NCBI GenBank assembly: GCA_018711755.1
Contig: DVHY01000062.1
Coordinates: 1-22,920, forward strand
Length of the DNA stretch: 22,920 nucleotides
Reading direction: 5' to 3'
DNA from: Candidatus Limivicinus faecipullorum
GTDB lineage: Bacteria > Bacillota > Clostridia > Oscillospirales > Oscillospiraceae
Positions 13,752 through 21,760 of this stretch are shown here, piece by piece. The notes beneath the pieces were generated by a model. That model was not told where the DNA came from and ran no database searches. It was given only the letters and a program-made list of their open reading frames with translations. A program made the translations under genes and the position numbers. Every line of letters begins with the position of its first letter. Position 1 is the first letter of the stretch.

Positions 13752-15116
13752 TTATTTTGTTTCAGCGCCCGCCGTACCGGCGGCCTTGTCTTCGTCCTTG
13801 ATTATCAGGTTCAGGGCCACGGCCACTATGGTGGCCAGCACCACGGGAGACTTGCCAAAGATCATAGTCACCCAGTCGGGGAAGGCGGAGAGAGTGGCGG
13901 GGGCCATGGTGATGCCCATGCCCAGGGCCACAGCCAGACCCACAATGGCGGAATTCCTAAAATTGAGATGGGCGGAGGATATGAGCTTGATGCCCGTCAT
14001 TGCTATGGAGGCAAAGACGTTCACCGTGGCGCCGCCCAGCACGCAGTAGGGGATGGTGGTGAGCAGGGCGGAGAACTTGGGTATCAGGCCCGCCACGCCC
14101 AATATGACTGCGGCCATGCCCAGCACAAAGCGGTTGATGACCTTGGTGGTGACCACTATACCCACGTTCTGGCTGTAGGTGGCGGTGGGCAGACCGCCAA
14201 AGAAAGCGCCCAGGGTGTTGGTGATGCCGTAGGCCACTATGCCGTTTTGCAGCTCCCTGTCGGTGGGCTCCCTATTCATGGCTCCGGTGGTGGTAGCGGT
14301 GTAGTCGCCTATGGCCTGGATGGAGTTTATGGCAAAGAGCACGCCCATTGCCACGCAGGAGGACACCTCAAAGTCAATGCCGAAGTACATGAGCCGGGGC
14401 AGCTGGAAATAGGCGGCGGTGGAGACACTGGCAAAGCTCACCATGCCGAAGCAGGCGGAGACAGCATAACCTACGATGATGCCGATGAGGATGGAGGCCA
14501 GCTTCAGTATCCCCTTGCCGTAATGGTTGAGCACCACAACCACGGCCAGGGTGAAGAGGGCGATGGCCCAGTTTTCCCAGGAACCATAGTTGGCGCTGGA
14601 GGTACCGCCGGCCATGTAGTTTATGGCCGTGGAGTAGAGGGACAGGCCTATGGTGAAGACCACGGTGCCGGTCACCAGGGGTGGGAAGTATTTGCGTATG
14701 TTCTTAATGAGAAAGCCGATGACTATTGCAATAAGGCCGCCCACCACCTGGGAGCCCAGAATGGTGGCCACACCGAAGCCTGCGGCCACGGCCTGCATAG
14801 TGGGGACGTAGGCAAAGCTTACGCCCAGTATCATTGGCAGGCCGGAACCCAGGCCCCAGGAGCCTTTTTTCCCTATGGGAAAGAGCTGCAGAAGGGTGGA
14901 CAGGGCAGAAATGACCAGGGATGACTGGATGAGGATTATCTTGTCCGCATCCGCCATGCCGCCGCCGCTGACTGCGGAGGCGACGATGATGGCCGGGGTC
15001 ACGCAGCCCACTATCATGGCTACCACGTGCTGCAAAGCCAGAGGCAGGGCGCTGGTGATGGGGGGACGCCCCCTGAGTTCAAAGAGGCTGCCGGAGGTAT
15101 TTGTATTTGCCTTCAT
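13752..15116 (-). CDS. NCS2 (NAT) family purine permease
   Basis: This is a 454-residue inner-membrane nucleobase transporter with about 14 hydrophobic segments. The family signature QNVGIVVTTK is at 316-325 and QHVVAM lies in the first helices. The ATG at 15116 is preferred over an in-frame TTG three codons upstream because GGAAGAAGG lies 9 nt before it. Between hyuA and xdhD, it most likely imports the purine fed to XdhD, such as xanthine or urate. Two residues differ from the xanthine carrier XanQ as I recall it: SIQAIGD has Gln (267) where XanQ has Glu272, and IVAYG has Tyr where XanQ has Asp304. The QN pair of the signature is kept. The exact substrate is therefore open. Confidence 0.9.
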   Translation of the reverse strand: MKANTNTSGSLFELRGRPPITSALPLALQHVVAMIVGCVTPAIIVASAVSGGGMADADKIILIQSSLVISALSTLLQLFPIGKKGSWGLGSGLPMILGVSFAYVPTMQAVAAGFGVATILGSQVVGGLIAIVIGFLIKNIRKYFPPLVTGTVVFTIGLSLYSTAINYMAGGTSSANYGSWENWAIALFTLAVVVVLNHYGKGILKLASILIGIIVGYAVSACFGMVSFASVSTAAYFQLPRLMYFGIDFEVSSCVAMGVLFAINSIQAIGDYTATTTGAMNREPTDRELQNGIVAYGITNTLGAFFGGLPTATYSQNVGIVVTTKVINRFVLGMAAVILGVAGLIPKFSALLTTIPYCVLGGATVNVFASIAMTGIKLISSAHLNFRNSAIVGLAVALGMGITMAPATLSAFPDWVTMIFGKSPVVLATIVAVALNLIIKDEDKAAGTAGAETK

Positions 15117-15158
15117 CAAGTTCAACCTTCTTCCGAGATTTGAGTTGGGAGTGTTCCG

Positions 15159-16535
15159 CTATTCCGGGGAACGGAAGGCCTGGCCCCGGCTGAGATACCG
15201 ACCTGTCCCGGGCAGGATCAGTTCCCCGTCCTTGAACACCTGTACTCCGCGCAGGAACACATCCCGCAGTGAGCCGGCGGTCTTAAAGCCCTCATAGGGG
15301 CTGTAGTCGCAGTTTTGGTATTGATGGGCGGCGGTGATGATGCTGTCTCTACTGGGGTCGTAGATGGCGATATCGGCGTCGCTGCCCGGGGCGAGCAGGC
15401 CCTTTTTAGGGTAGAGGCCGAAAAGCTTGGCAGGATTCTCACTGAGCACTCGGCAAAGCTCCTGGACGCTGATGCGCCCCGAGGCCACGCCGGCGGTGTA
15501 CATCACTGCGGCCCGGTGCTCTATACCGGGCATGCCGTTGGGGATAAGGGTGAAGTCTCTCAGCCCCAGATCCTTCTGCCCCTTGAAATTGAAGGAACAG
15601 TGGTCGGTGGAGATAAGGTCTATCTCCCCGGCGGAGAGAGCTTCCCAGAGAGCCGCCTGATCCTCCCTGGAGCGCAGTGGCGGGGAGCACACATACTTGG
15701 CTCCCTCAAAGCCCGGGGACTCATACAGCCTCTCGTCCAGAGTGAAATACTGAGGACAGCTTTCTACATAGACCGTCTGTCCGCGACGCCGGGCCAGGCG
15801 AATCTCTTCCAGTCCGTCGACGGTGGAGAGATGGACTACCCAGGACGGAACTCCCGCCAGGCCTGCCAGACGCAGGAAGCGGCTCACCGCCTCACCCTCC
15901 AGGAGGGCAGGGCGGGTGCGGGGATGCCAAGCGGGGGAGAGAGCGCCGGAGCGTACGGCTCTCTCCCTCAGCAGATCCAGCACGGGGCCATTTTCGCAGT
16001 GGACCCCCAGCACGCCGCCGATCTTCTTCATCTCCGTGAGGATGTCGTAGAGCTGGGCGTCGCTGACCATAAGGGCGTCATAGGCCAGATAGCACTTGAA
16101 GGAAGTTACCCCGGCTGCGGCCATTTCCCTCAGCTGGGAGCGGGTGTTCTCATTCCAGTCGCATATGGCCATATGGAAGCCGTAGTCACAGGAGCAGTGC
16201 CCGTCGGCCCTGCTGTGCCACACATCCAGGGCCTGCTGCAGGCTGCCACCCTTGTCCTGAGTGGCGAAATCCAGGATGGTGGTAGTGCCCCCGGCAATGG
16301 CCGCCGCAGTGCCGGTCTGGAAGCTGTCGGCGGTAACGGTGCCGGACACGGGCATCTCCAGATGGGTGTGGGCGTCGATGAAGCCGGGAAAGACCAGGCA
16401 CCCGGAGACGTCCACTACCCGGTCTCCCTGAAGCTCTGGGGCTATACGGCTTATTTTCTCCCCCTCTATGAGTATGTCGGCAATTTGCAGCCCTCCGGAG
16501 GAGACGAGGGTGCCGCCTTTTATCACGGTACTCAT
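15159..16535 (-). CDS. hyuA: Dihydropyrimidinase/hydantoinase-like amidohydrolase HyuA
   Basis: This 458-residue cyclic amidohydrolase has a binuclear metal site: H56 and H58 in DAHTHLE, the probable carboxylated Lys K147 in SFKCYLAY, H179 in GVHCENG, H235 in VVHLSTVD and D311 in STDHCSF. It should open a hydantoin- or imide-type ring. In E. coli the homologue HyuA acts on D-phenylhydantoin, but the purine gene context suggests a ring-opened purine intermediate. The ATG lies one base after the ygfK stop, so translation is probably coupled. The active site looks complete. It could also be called a dihydropyrimidinase (HydA); sequence alone does not settle the substrate. Confidence 0.9.
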   Translation of the reverse strand: MSTVIKGGTLVSSGGLQIADILIEGEKISRIAPELQGDRVVDVSGCLVFPGFIDAHTHLEMPVSGTVTADSFQTGTAAAIAGGTTTILDFATQDKGGSLQQALDVWHSRADGHCSCDYGFHMAICDWNENTRSQLREMAAAGVTSFKCYLAYDALMVSDAQLYDILTEMKKIGGVLGVHCENGPVLDLLRERAVRSGALSPAWHPRTRPALLEGEAVSRFLRLAGLAGVPSWVVHLSTVDGLEEIRLARRRGQTVYVESCPQYFTLDERLYESPGFEGAKYVCSPPLRSREDQAALWEALSAGEIDLISTDHCSFNFKGQKDLGLRDFTLIPNGMPGIEHRAAVMYTAGVASGRISVQELCRVLSENPAKLFGLYPKKGLLAPGSDADIAIYDPSRDSIITAAHQYQNCDYSPYEGFKTAGSLRDVFLRGVQVFKDGELILPGTGRYLSRGQAFRSPE

Positions 16536-16536
16536 A

Positions 16537-18147
16537 TCAGCCCAGGAAGGCGTCTATGACCTGGCGCAGCTCCTCCGGAAGCTGGGCGGGGTCGGTGAAC
16601 ACCTTGCCGTCGAGACGGAATTTGCTGCGGCCCAAAAAGCCGTTATTGCTTGAGGACTGGAAGTCCGCCTCGGTTTCAAAGTAGGTAAACTTGTCCTTAT
16701 AAGGGGTGTAGCCGAAGGGGCAGAGGCAGGCGCAGTTGCCGCACTCGTTGCAATAGGAGTCGATGTGAATGGCGGCTTTCAGAGCGGGCAGGGGGAAGTT
16801 TGCCCGGTTGGGGCAGACATCCATGCAGTTTTTGCACTTGAAGCAGGCCGTGGGGGGCACGGTGTTTTTCACCGGCCGGGGCCGCTCCGGCTCCTTCATA
16901 TAGTGGGGGTCGGAGAGCACCTTGCCGCAGAGCTCTGCCAGCTTGCCGCAGTCTACCTGCTCCGGGATGCTCATGGGAATGAGGGCGGCCAGCTTGGTGA
17001 GATTCTTGTAGCCGCCGCTTTTCAGCAGATAGGTGGCCAGGGTCACCGGCTTTATGCCGCAGGAGAGCACATCGGTGATATTATGGTTGTCAATGCCGCC
17101 GGAGAAGGATATGGGCAGCCGGCCACCGGTGGCAAGGCTCAGCTCATAGGCCACGTGCAAAGCGATAGGGAACAGGGGCTTGCCGGACATGTACATGGCC
17201 TCGCCCTGGAGCTCGCCCCGGACTATCTGCACCGGGAAAGTGTTGGTGAGCTTTACGCCGAAGACAAGGCCCTTGCTCTCCGCCAGAGCCATCAGGCGGT
17301 GTATCATTGCCACGGCGTCGGGCAGCTTCATGTCGTGGTCAAAGTGAGTGGTGTCAAAGCTCACATAGCCGTAGCCCATCTTGTCCAGCATGGCCCGTAC
17401 ACGCTCGTAACCCAGCAGGGTGGGATTGCATTTGATGTAGGTGTTGAAGCCCTTTTCCTCAATGAGGTAGGCGGCGATACGCTCTATCTCGTCGGCGGGA
17501 CAGCCGTGCATGGTGGACAGGGTCACCAGCTGGCAGATGTGGGGGTCAAGGCCCCGGATAAAGGACTCGTCTACATTTTTGAACAGGGGCAGGCAGCTAA
17601 CCGCCGTATCCAGGCACTGCTGCCAGAAGGGGCTCTTGCCCGCATCCTGCATGGTGTTGAGAAAATCGTCGATGACGCCGCTCTGTATGCCCGCCAGGTT
17701 ATAGCCCACGCTGAGGTGGAACTGGAAGCTGTCGTCCCAGCCGAATTCCCGGGCAAAAAGCTTGATGGCGATATAGGCTTTTATGTACTCCTCCATGGCC
17801 TCCCGGACGGTGAGCTCGGTGGACCACTCGGTGTTGTAGGCCTCGTCTTTCACATAGATGCAGGGCTTTATAATGCCCAGCTCCTTGCCCACCAGTATCT
17901 GCACCGTCTTCAACTCGAAGATGCGGGCTCCGGCGGCAAAGGCGGAGAGTATGTTCTGGGCCAGCTGGGTGTGGGGACCGGCGGCGGGGCCCACGGGGAC
18001 AGATACCTTCCTGCCTGCTACTGTCACGGCGCCGGCCACCAGCTCTGCATGTACGGGTACGTAGAACAGGCTCTTGTGCCCTTTGTATTCGGAGACCACA
18101 GTCTCCAGCAGGGTTTTAAAAGGAATGCCTCTCATTTCATCGCTCAT
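16537..18147 (-). CDS. ygfK: Short YgfK: dihydroorotate-dehydrogenase-like domain joined to 2[4Fe-4S], no FAD/NAD module
   Basis: This 536-residue protein matches both ends of E. coli YgfK (about 1030 residues) but lacks the middle. Residues 1-390 follow the N-terminal barrel: GPAAGPHTQLAQN (53-65), ELKTVQIL, NTEWSTELT, TLSTMHGCP (209-217), NPTLLGYERVR, MYMSGKPLFP, SFSGG (347-351). The chain then goes straight to two cluster motifs, C435-C445 and C466-C476 (CNECGNCACLCP), and the YgfK-type end YKDKFTYF. The GltD-like FAD/NAD domain of some 450 residues normally between them is absent, with no sign of frame disruption. The ATG at 18147 has GGAGGT 7 nt upstream, inside the end of ssnA. YgfK is annotated as a selenate reductase subunit, but its neighbours here point to purine breakdown, perhaps as a reductase. 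Without flavin oxidoreductase parts it would need a separate electron donor. Confidence 0.9.
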   Translation of the reverse strand: MSDEMRGIPFKTLLETVVSEYKGHKSLFYVPVHAELVAGAVTVAGRKVSVPVGPAAGPHTQLAQNILSAFAAGARIFELKTVQILVGKELGIIKPCIYVKDEAYNTEWSTELTVREAMEEYIKAYIAIKLFAREFGWDDSFQFHLSVGYNLAGIQSGVIDDFLNTMQDAGKSPFWQQCLDTAVSCLPLFKNVDESFIRGLDPHICQLVTLSTMHGCPADEIERIAAYLIEEKGFNTYIKCNPTLLGYERVRAMLDKMGYGYVSFDTTHFDHDMKLPDAVAMIHRLMALAESKGLVFGVKLTNTFPVQIVRGELQGEAMYMSGKPLFPIALHVAYELSLATGGRLPISFSGGIDNHNITDVLSCGIKPVTLATYLLKSGGYKNLTKLAALIPMSIPEQVDCGKLAELCGKVLSDPHYMKEPERPRPVKNTVPPTACFKCKNCMDVCPNRANFPLPALKAAIHIDSYCNECGNCACLCPFGYTPYKDKFTYFETEADFQSSSNNGFLGRSKFRLDGKVFTDPAQLPEELRQVIDAFLG

Positions 18148-18148
18148 G

Positions 18149-19483
18149 TCAGTTACCTCCGCAAAGTTTTTCCCAAAGGCGGCCCGCCTGCCTGCGGCAC
18201 TCATACATTATCTTCTCTTCGTCTACGGAGACTATCTCCCGGTCATGCATCAGGACTCTGCCGCTGCCCACGGTGGTGGTGATGTTCCGGCCGTTCATGC
18301 CGAAGAGCAGGTGGCCGTTGAGGTTGCCGCCGTCCATGGGGGTGAAGGGCTTGTAGTCGGATACTATGATATCCGCCCTGGCTCCGGGGGCAAGGACCCC
18401 GAAGGTCCCTCCGAAATGGCGCTGGGCCAGCAGGGCGTTATTGTCCAGGGCCATGGCAAAGGTCTCGTTCCAGCCCAGGGAGGGGTGGCGGTTGAAGTGC
18501 TTTATAAGGACGTTTGCATGCTTCATGGACTCCAGCATGTCGCTGGTGAAGCCGTCGGTGCCCAGGCCCACGGTGACTCCTGCCTCAAAGAGCTTAATAA
18601 CGTCGGTGACGCCCACGGCGTTGCCCATGTTGGACTGGGGATTGTGCACCACGGCGGTGCCGGTGCCGCTCAGCAGCTGCCGGTCGGAGTCACTGAGGTA
18701 TACGCAGTGGCCGCAGATGGTCTGGGGACCCAGGATACCGTGGCGGTAGAGCCGCTCGGGCACCGTCTCGTTGTAGTGCTCCCGGCAGTGGTCCCGGTCA
18801 TAGCTGCCCTCGCACACGTGGATATGGAAGCCGCCGTCCCAGTGCTCCCGGGCATAGGCCATGGTGGCCTCGGAAATGGTAAAGGATGCGTGCATGCCGC
18901 ACATGGCGGCGAGCAGGCCGCTCTTGTCCTCTTTGCACTGACGGCCAAAGTTCAGGTTCTCCTGCACCGACTGGCGTGACTTTTCCTCCCCGTCCCGGTC
19001 GGAGATCTCATAGCAGAGGCAGGAGCGCACTCCCGTGTCCTTTGCGGCCTCCGCCAGCTGGCTGAGGCTGCCGGGTATCTCGCAGAAGGAGGCATGGTGG
19101 TCGAAGATGGTGGTGACGCCGGAGCGTATGCACTCTATCATGGTCATGTAGCCGCTGTAGCGGGACATGGCCAGGTCCAGGTTCCTGTCTATCCTCCACC
19201 AGGTGCCCTCCAGCACCTCCAGAAAATCGGTGGGGCTATTGCCGGGGATGGACAGGCCCCGGGCAAAGGCGGAGTAGATATGGTGGTGGGCATTGATGAA
19301 GGCGGGCATGATAACGCCGCCCTTGGCGTCCAGCCTCTGGGCCTGGGGGTATTTCTCCAGCAGCTCCTGCCGGGGGCCCAGCTCCAGTATTTTATCCCCC
19401 TCCCAGACTACGGCTCCGTCTTCTATCATGGGCAGGGCCGCATCCCTGGTGAACACTGTACCGTTGTACAGGATATGTCTCAA
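18149..19483 (-). CDS. ssnA: SsnA amidohydrolase/aminohydrolase, TTG start
   Basis: This is a 444-residue metal-dependent hydrolase of the cytosine/guanine deaminase type. Metal ligands are the His residues of NAHHHIY (65-70), the His in FHIHVCEG, the His in ICGHCVYL, and the Asp in GLGTDGFTSDM. There is no ATG at the N terminus. The TTG at 19483 is chosen because GGGAGGT lies 7 nt before it and the translation starts in the family's usual way (MRHILYNGTV). It begins a run of genes (ssnA, ygfK, hyuA, permease, xdhD, ridA) with gaps of 1 to 42 nt, and lies 43 nt after a hairpin terminator. In this cluster type SsnA is thought to deaminate or open a purine-derived compound; the substrate is not certain. 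Confidence 0.92.
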   Translation of the reverse strand: MRHILYNGTVFTRDAALPMIEDGAVVWEGDKILELGPRQELLEKYPQAQRLDAKGGVIMPAFINAHHHIYSAFARGLSIPGNSPTDFLEVLEGTWWRIDRNLDLAMSRYSGYMTMIECIRSGVTTIFDHHASFCEIPGSLSQLAEAAKDTGVRSCLCYEISDRDGEEKSRQSVQENLNFGRQCKEDKSGLLAAMCGMHASFTISEATMAYAREHWDGGFHIHVCEGSYDRDHCREHYNETVPERLYRHGILGPQTICGHCVYLSDSDRQLLSGTGTAVVHNPQSNMGNAVGVTDVIKLFEAGVTVGLGTDGFTSDMLESMKHANVLIKHFNRHPSLGWNETFAMALDNNALLAQRHFGGTFGVLAPGARADIIVSDYKPFTPMDGGNLNGHLLFGMNGRNITTTVGSGRVLMHDREIVSVDEEKIMYECRRQAGRLWEKLCGGN

Positions 19484-19526
19484 AGGTCAAACCTCCCCTC
19501 TCTCATTTTTCGGATTGATTTAAAAG

Positions 19527-19561
19527 ACGCCGAGCTGATCTGATGCAGAGCAGCTCGGCGT
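19527..19561 (-). terminator. Hairpin terminator between carbamate kinase and ssnA
   Basis: An 11-bp perfect stem (ACGCCGAGCTG, 19527-19537, with 19551-19561) has a 13-nt loop that can itself form a small CTG/CAG stem. On the minus strand it is followed by TCTTTTAAAT. It starts 6 nt past the arcC stop codon, inside a cluster otherwise read in one direction. Confidence 0.78.
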
Positions 19562-19566
19562 GCCGT

Positions 19567-20502
19567 TTATTCGATAACTGTGCCGGTCTTACCCTCTATA
19601 CCGTCTTTAGCCTTTTCAAGAAGCGTGATAAGGGAGCGCCGTCCCGGGGCGGATTCCGCAAACTTTATGGCGGCTTCCACCTTGGGCAGCATGGAGCCCG
19701 GGGCGAACTGGCCCTCGGCGCAGTAGCGGCGTGCCTCCTCGACAGTCATGTGGTCCAGCCACTGCTGGTTGCTCTTGCCGAAGTTTATGGCGCACTTTTC
19801 CACTGCGGTGAGGATTATCAGCACGTCGGCGTCCACCTGCTGGGCCATGAGGCAAGAGCAGAAGTCCTTGTCTATGACGGCGCCCATGCCCCTGAGATGG
19901 TTGCCCTCGCGAATGACGGGGATACCGCCGCCGCCTCCGGCAATGACCACCTGCCCGGCGTTGAACAGGGCACGGATGGTCTCGATCTCCACTATGTCCC
20001 GGGGTTTGGGGCTGGCCACGATGCGCCGCCAGCCCCGGCCGGCGTCCTCCATCATGACGTAGCCCTTTTCCTTCTGAAGGCTCTCCGCTTCCTCACGGCT
20101 CATAAAACGGCCGATGGGCTTGGAGGGGTGCTGGAAGGCCGGGTCTTCCGGGTCCACGATAACCTGGGTGATGATGGAGGTGCAGGGCTTGGGTATGCCC
20201 CGGTTCAAAAGCTCCTCCCTAAGGGCGTTCTGCAGGTCGTAGCCGATGTAGCTCTGGCTCATGGCCACGCACACGGACAGGGGGATGATGGGAAAGTCAG
20301 ACTCCACCTCCCGGCTCAGCTCGTTCATGGCGTGGTTTATCATACCTACCTGAGGGCCGTTGCCGTGGGAGATGATCACCTCATGGCCCTGCTCTATCAA
20401 GTCGGCAATGGCCTTTGAGGTATGCTTGACGGCAGTCATCTGCTCGGCCAGGGTGTTTCCCAAGGCATTGCCGCCCAGGGCTATAACTATTCTCTTTCCC
20501 AT
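19567..20502 (-). CDS. arcC: Carbamate kinase (ArcC/YqeA)
   Basis: The enzyme makes ATP from carbamoyl phosphate and ADP in the cytoplasm. The 311-residue length is typical. Family marks are ALGGNALG (8-15), ISHGNGPQVG (44-53), the Q-S-Y-I-G-Y-D region, VVIAGGGGGIPVI, a DKDFCSCLMA segment, and PGSMLPKVEAAIKF near the C terminus. It starts one base after the ygeW stop, so the carbamoyltransferase and the kinase are probably translated together. That pairing implies that carbamoyl phosphate released by YgeW acting in reverse is used for substrate-level phosphorylation, as in arginine or agmatine fermentation. The codon use is strongly biased, like ygeW. Confidence 0.96.
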   Translation of the reverse strand: MGKRIVIALGGNALGNTLAEQMTAVKHTSKAIADLIEQGHEVIISHGNGPQVGMINHAMNELSREVESDFPIIPLSVCVAMSQSYIGYDLQNALREELLNRGIPKPCTSIITQVIVDPEDPAFQHPSKPIGRFMSREEAESLQKEKGYVMMEDAGRGWRRIVASPKPRDIVEIETIRALFNAGQVVIAGGGGGIPVIREGNHLRGMGAVIDKDFCSCLMAQQVDADVLIILTAVEKCAINFGKSNQQWLDHMTVEEARRYCAEGQFAPGSMLPKVEAAIKFAESAPGRRSLITLLEKAKDGIEGKTGTVIE

Positions 20503-20503
20503 A

Positions 20504-21706
20504 TCATTCAGCCTTCATGCGGCGCTCTACAGCACGCTCCTCCAGCTTCTTGAGCATGGCCTGAGGATCTTTGCACTTGGCCAGGAAGATCATGGCGGCG
20601 ATGATGTAGGGCTTGAAGGAGGCCTCCTTGTACAGGGGGACACGGTAGCGGTCGAAGACGCTGGCTTCCACCTCGCCGTCGGTGCAGGAGACACCGTTGA
20701 TGTCGGCGGGCAGGCAGTGGAGGTAGAGAGCCTTGCCGTCGTGGGTCTTGGCCATCATCTCCTCGGTGCAGCACCAGTCCTTGTGCTGGGCGTTCTGTTT
20801 GAGCAGCTCCTGCTCCAGAGCCTTGATGCCGGCGCTGTCGCCCTGGGCGTACAGGTCGGTACGCTTCTCCATGGCGGCAAAGGGAGCCCAGCTCTTGGGG
20901 TAGACGATGTCCGCATCCTGGAATGCCTCGGCCATGGAATTGACCTTCTTGAAGGAACCGCCGGTGGCTGCGGCGTTCTTCTTGGCAACTTCTTCCACCT
21001 CGGGCATGACTTCATAGCCTTCAGGATGGGCCAGGACAACGTCCATGCCGAAACGGGTGAACAGGCCGATGACGCCCTGGGGCACGGACAGGGGCTTGCC
21101 GTAGGAGGGAGAGTAGGCCCAGGTCATGGCAACCTTTTTGCCCTTCAGATTCTCAACGCCGCCGAAGTGGTGGATGATGTGGAGCATGTCTGCCATGCAC
21201 TGGGTGGGGTGGTCGATGTCGCACTGGAGGTTCACCAGAGTGGGCTTCTGCTCCAGGACGCCGTCCTTGTAGCCCTCGGTGACGGCGTTGACCACCTCGT
21301 GCATGTAGGTGTTGCCCTTGCCGATGTACATGTCGTCACGGATGCCGATGACGTCGGCCATGAAGGAGATCATGTTGGCGGTCTCCCGCACGGTCTCGCC
21401 GTGGGCTATCTGGCTCTTGCCCTCGTCCAGGTCCTGGACCTCCAGGCCCAGCAGATTGCAGGCGGAGGCAAAGGAGAAGCGGGTGCGGGTGGAATTGTCA
21501 CGGAAGAGGCTGATGCCCAGACCGGACTCGAAGATGCGGGTGGAGATGTTGTTCTCCCGCATGTAGCGCAGGGCGTCGGCGATGGTGAATACGGCCTCGA
21601 TCTCGTCGTCGGTCTTTTCCCAGGTGAGGAAGAAGTCGCCTTCATACATTTCCTTGAAATTGAGGGAATTGAGCTTGTCAATGTAGGCCTGCAGCTTGGC
21701 GTCCAT
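20504..21706 (-). CDS. ygeW: YgeW knotted carbamoyltransferase
   Basis: This is a 400-residue member of the aspartate/ornithine carbamoyltransferase superfamily. The carbamoyl-phosphate loop SLFRDNSTRTRFSF is at 66-79, the second signature DIDHPTQ at 163-169, and the HCLPAD motif lies in the C-terminal half. The long form with DLDEGKSQIAHGETVRETA is that of YgeW rather than of ordinary ornithine carbamoyltransferase. AAGGAG lies 11 nt before the ATG. It lies between ygeY and arcC; in this setting it likely cleaves a ureido compound by phosphorolysis to give carbamoyl phosphate for the kinase. The natural amine partner is inferred, not visible; 2,3-diaminopropionate is plausible if a ygeX gene lies upstream. 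Confidence 0.95.
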   Translation of the reverse strand: MDAKLQAYIDKLNSLNFKEMYEGDFFLTWEKTDDEIEAVFTIADALRYMRENNISTRIFESGLGISLFRDNSTRTRFSFASACNLLGLEVQDLDEGKSQIAHGETVRETANMISFMADVIGIRDDMYIGKGNTYMHEVVNAVTEGYKDGVLEQKPTLVNLQCDIDHPTQCMADMLHIIHHFGGVENLKGKKVAMTWAYSPSYGKPLSVPQGVIGLFTRFGMDVVLAHPEGYEVMPEVEEVAKKNAAATGGSFKKVNSMAEAFQDADIVYPKSWAPFAAMEKRTDLYAQGDSAGIKALEQELLKQNAQHKDWCCTEEMMAKTHDGKALYLHCLPADINGVSCTDGEVEASVFDRYRVPLYKEASFKPYIIAAMIFLAKCKDPQAMLKKLEERAVERRMKAE

Positions 21707-21760
21707 AATTTTGTTCTCTCCTTTTAAATAATGAGTTTTTAAGTGTATTGAAATTAGCTC

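Noticed and set aside
13083..14924. Long open frame on the + strand opposite xdhD and the permease
   Set aside because: It is rich in Gly, His and Gln low-complexity sequence, has no ribosome site or family resemblance, and spans two clear genes on the other strand. High GC makes such antisense frames common here; the same holds for long + strand frames over ygfK (16765-18282) and hyuA (15315-16559).
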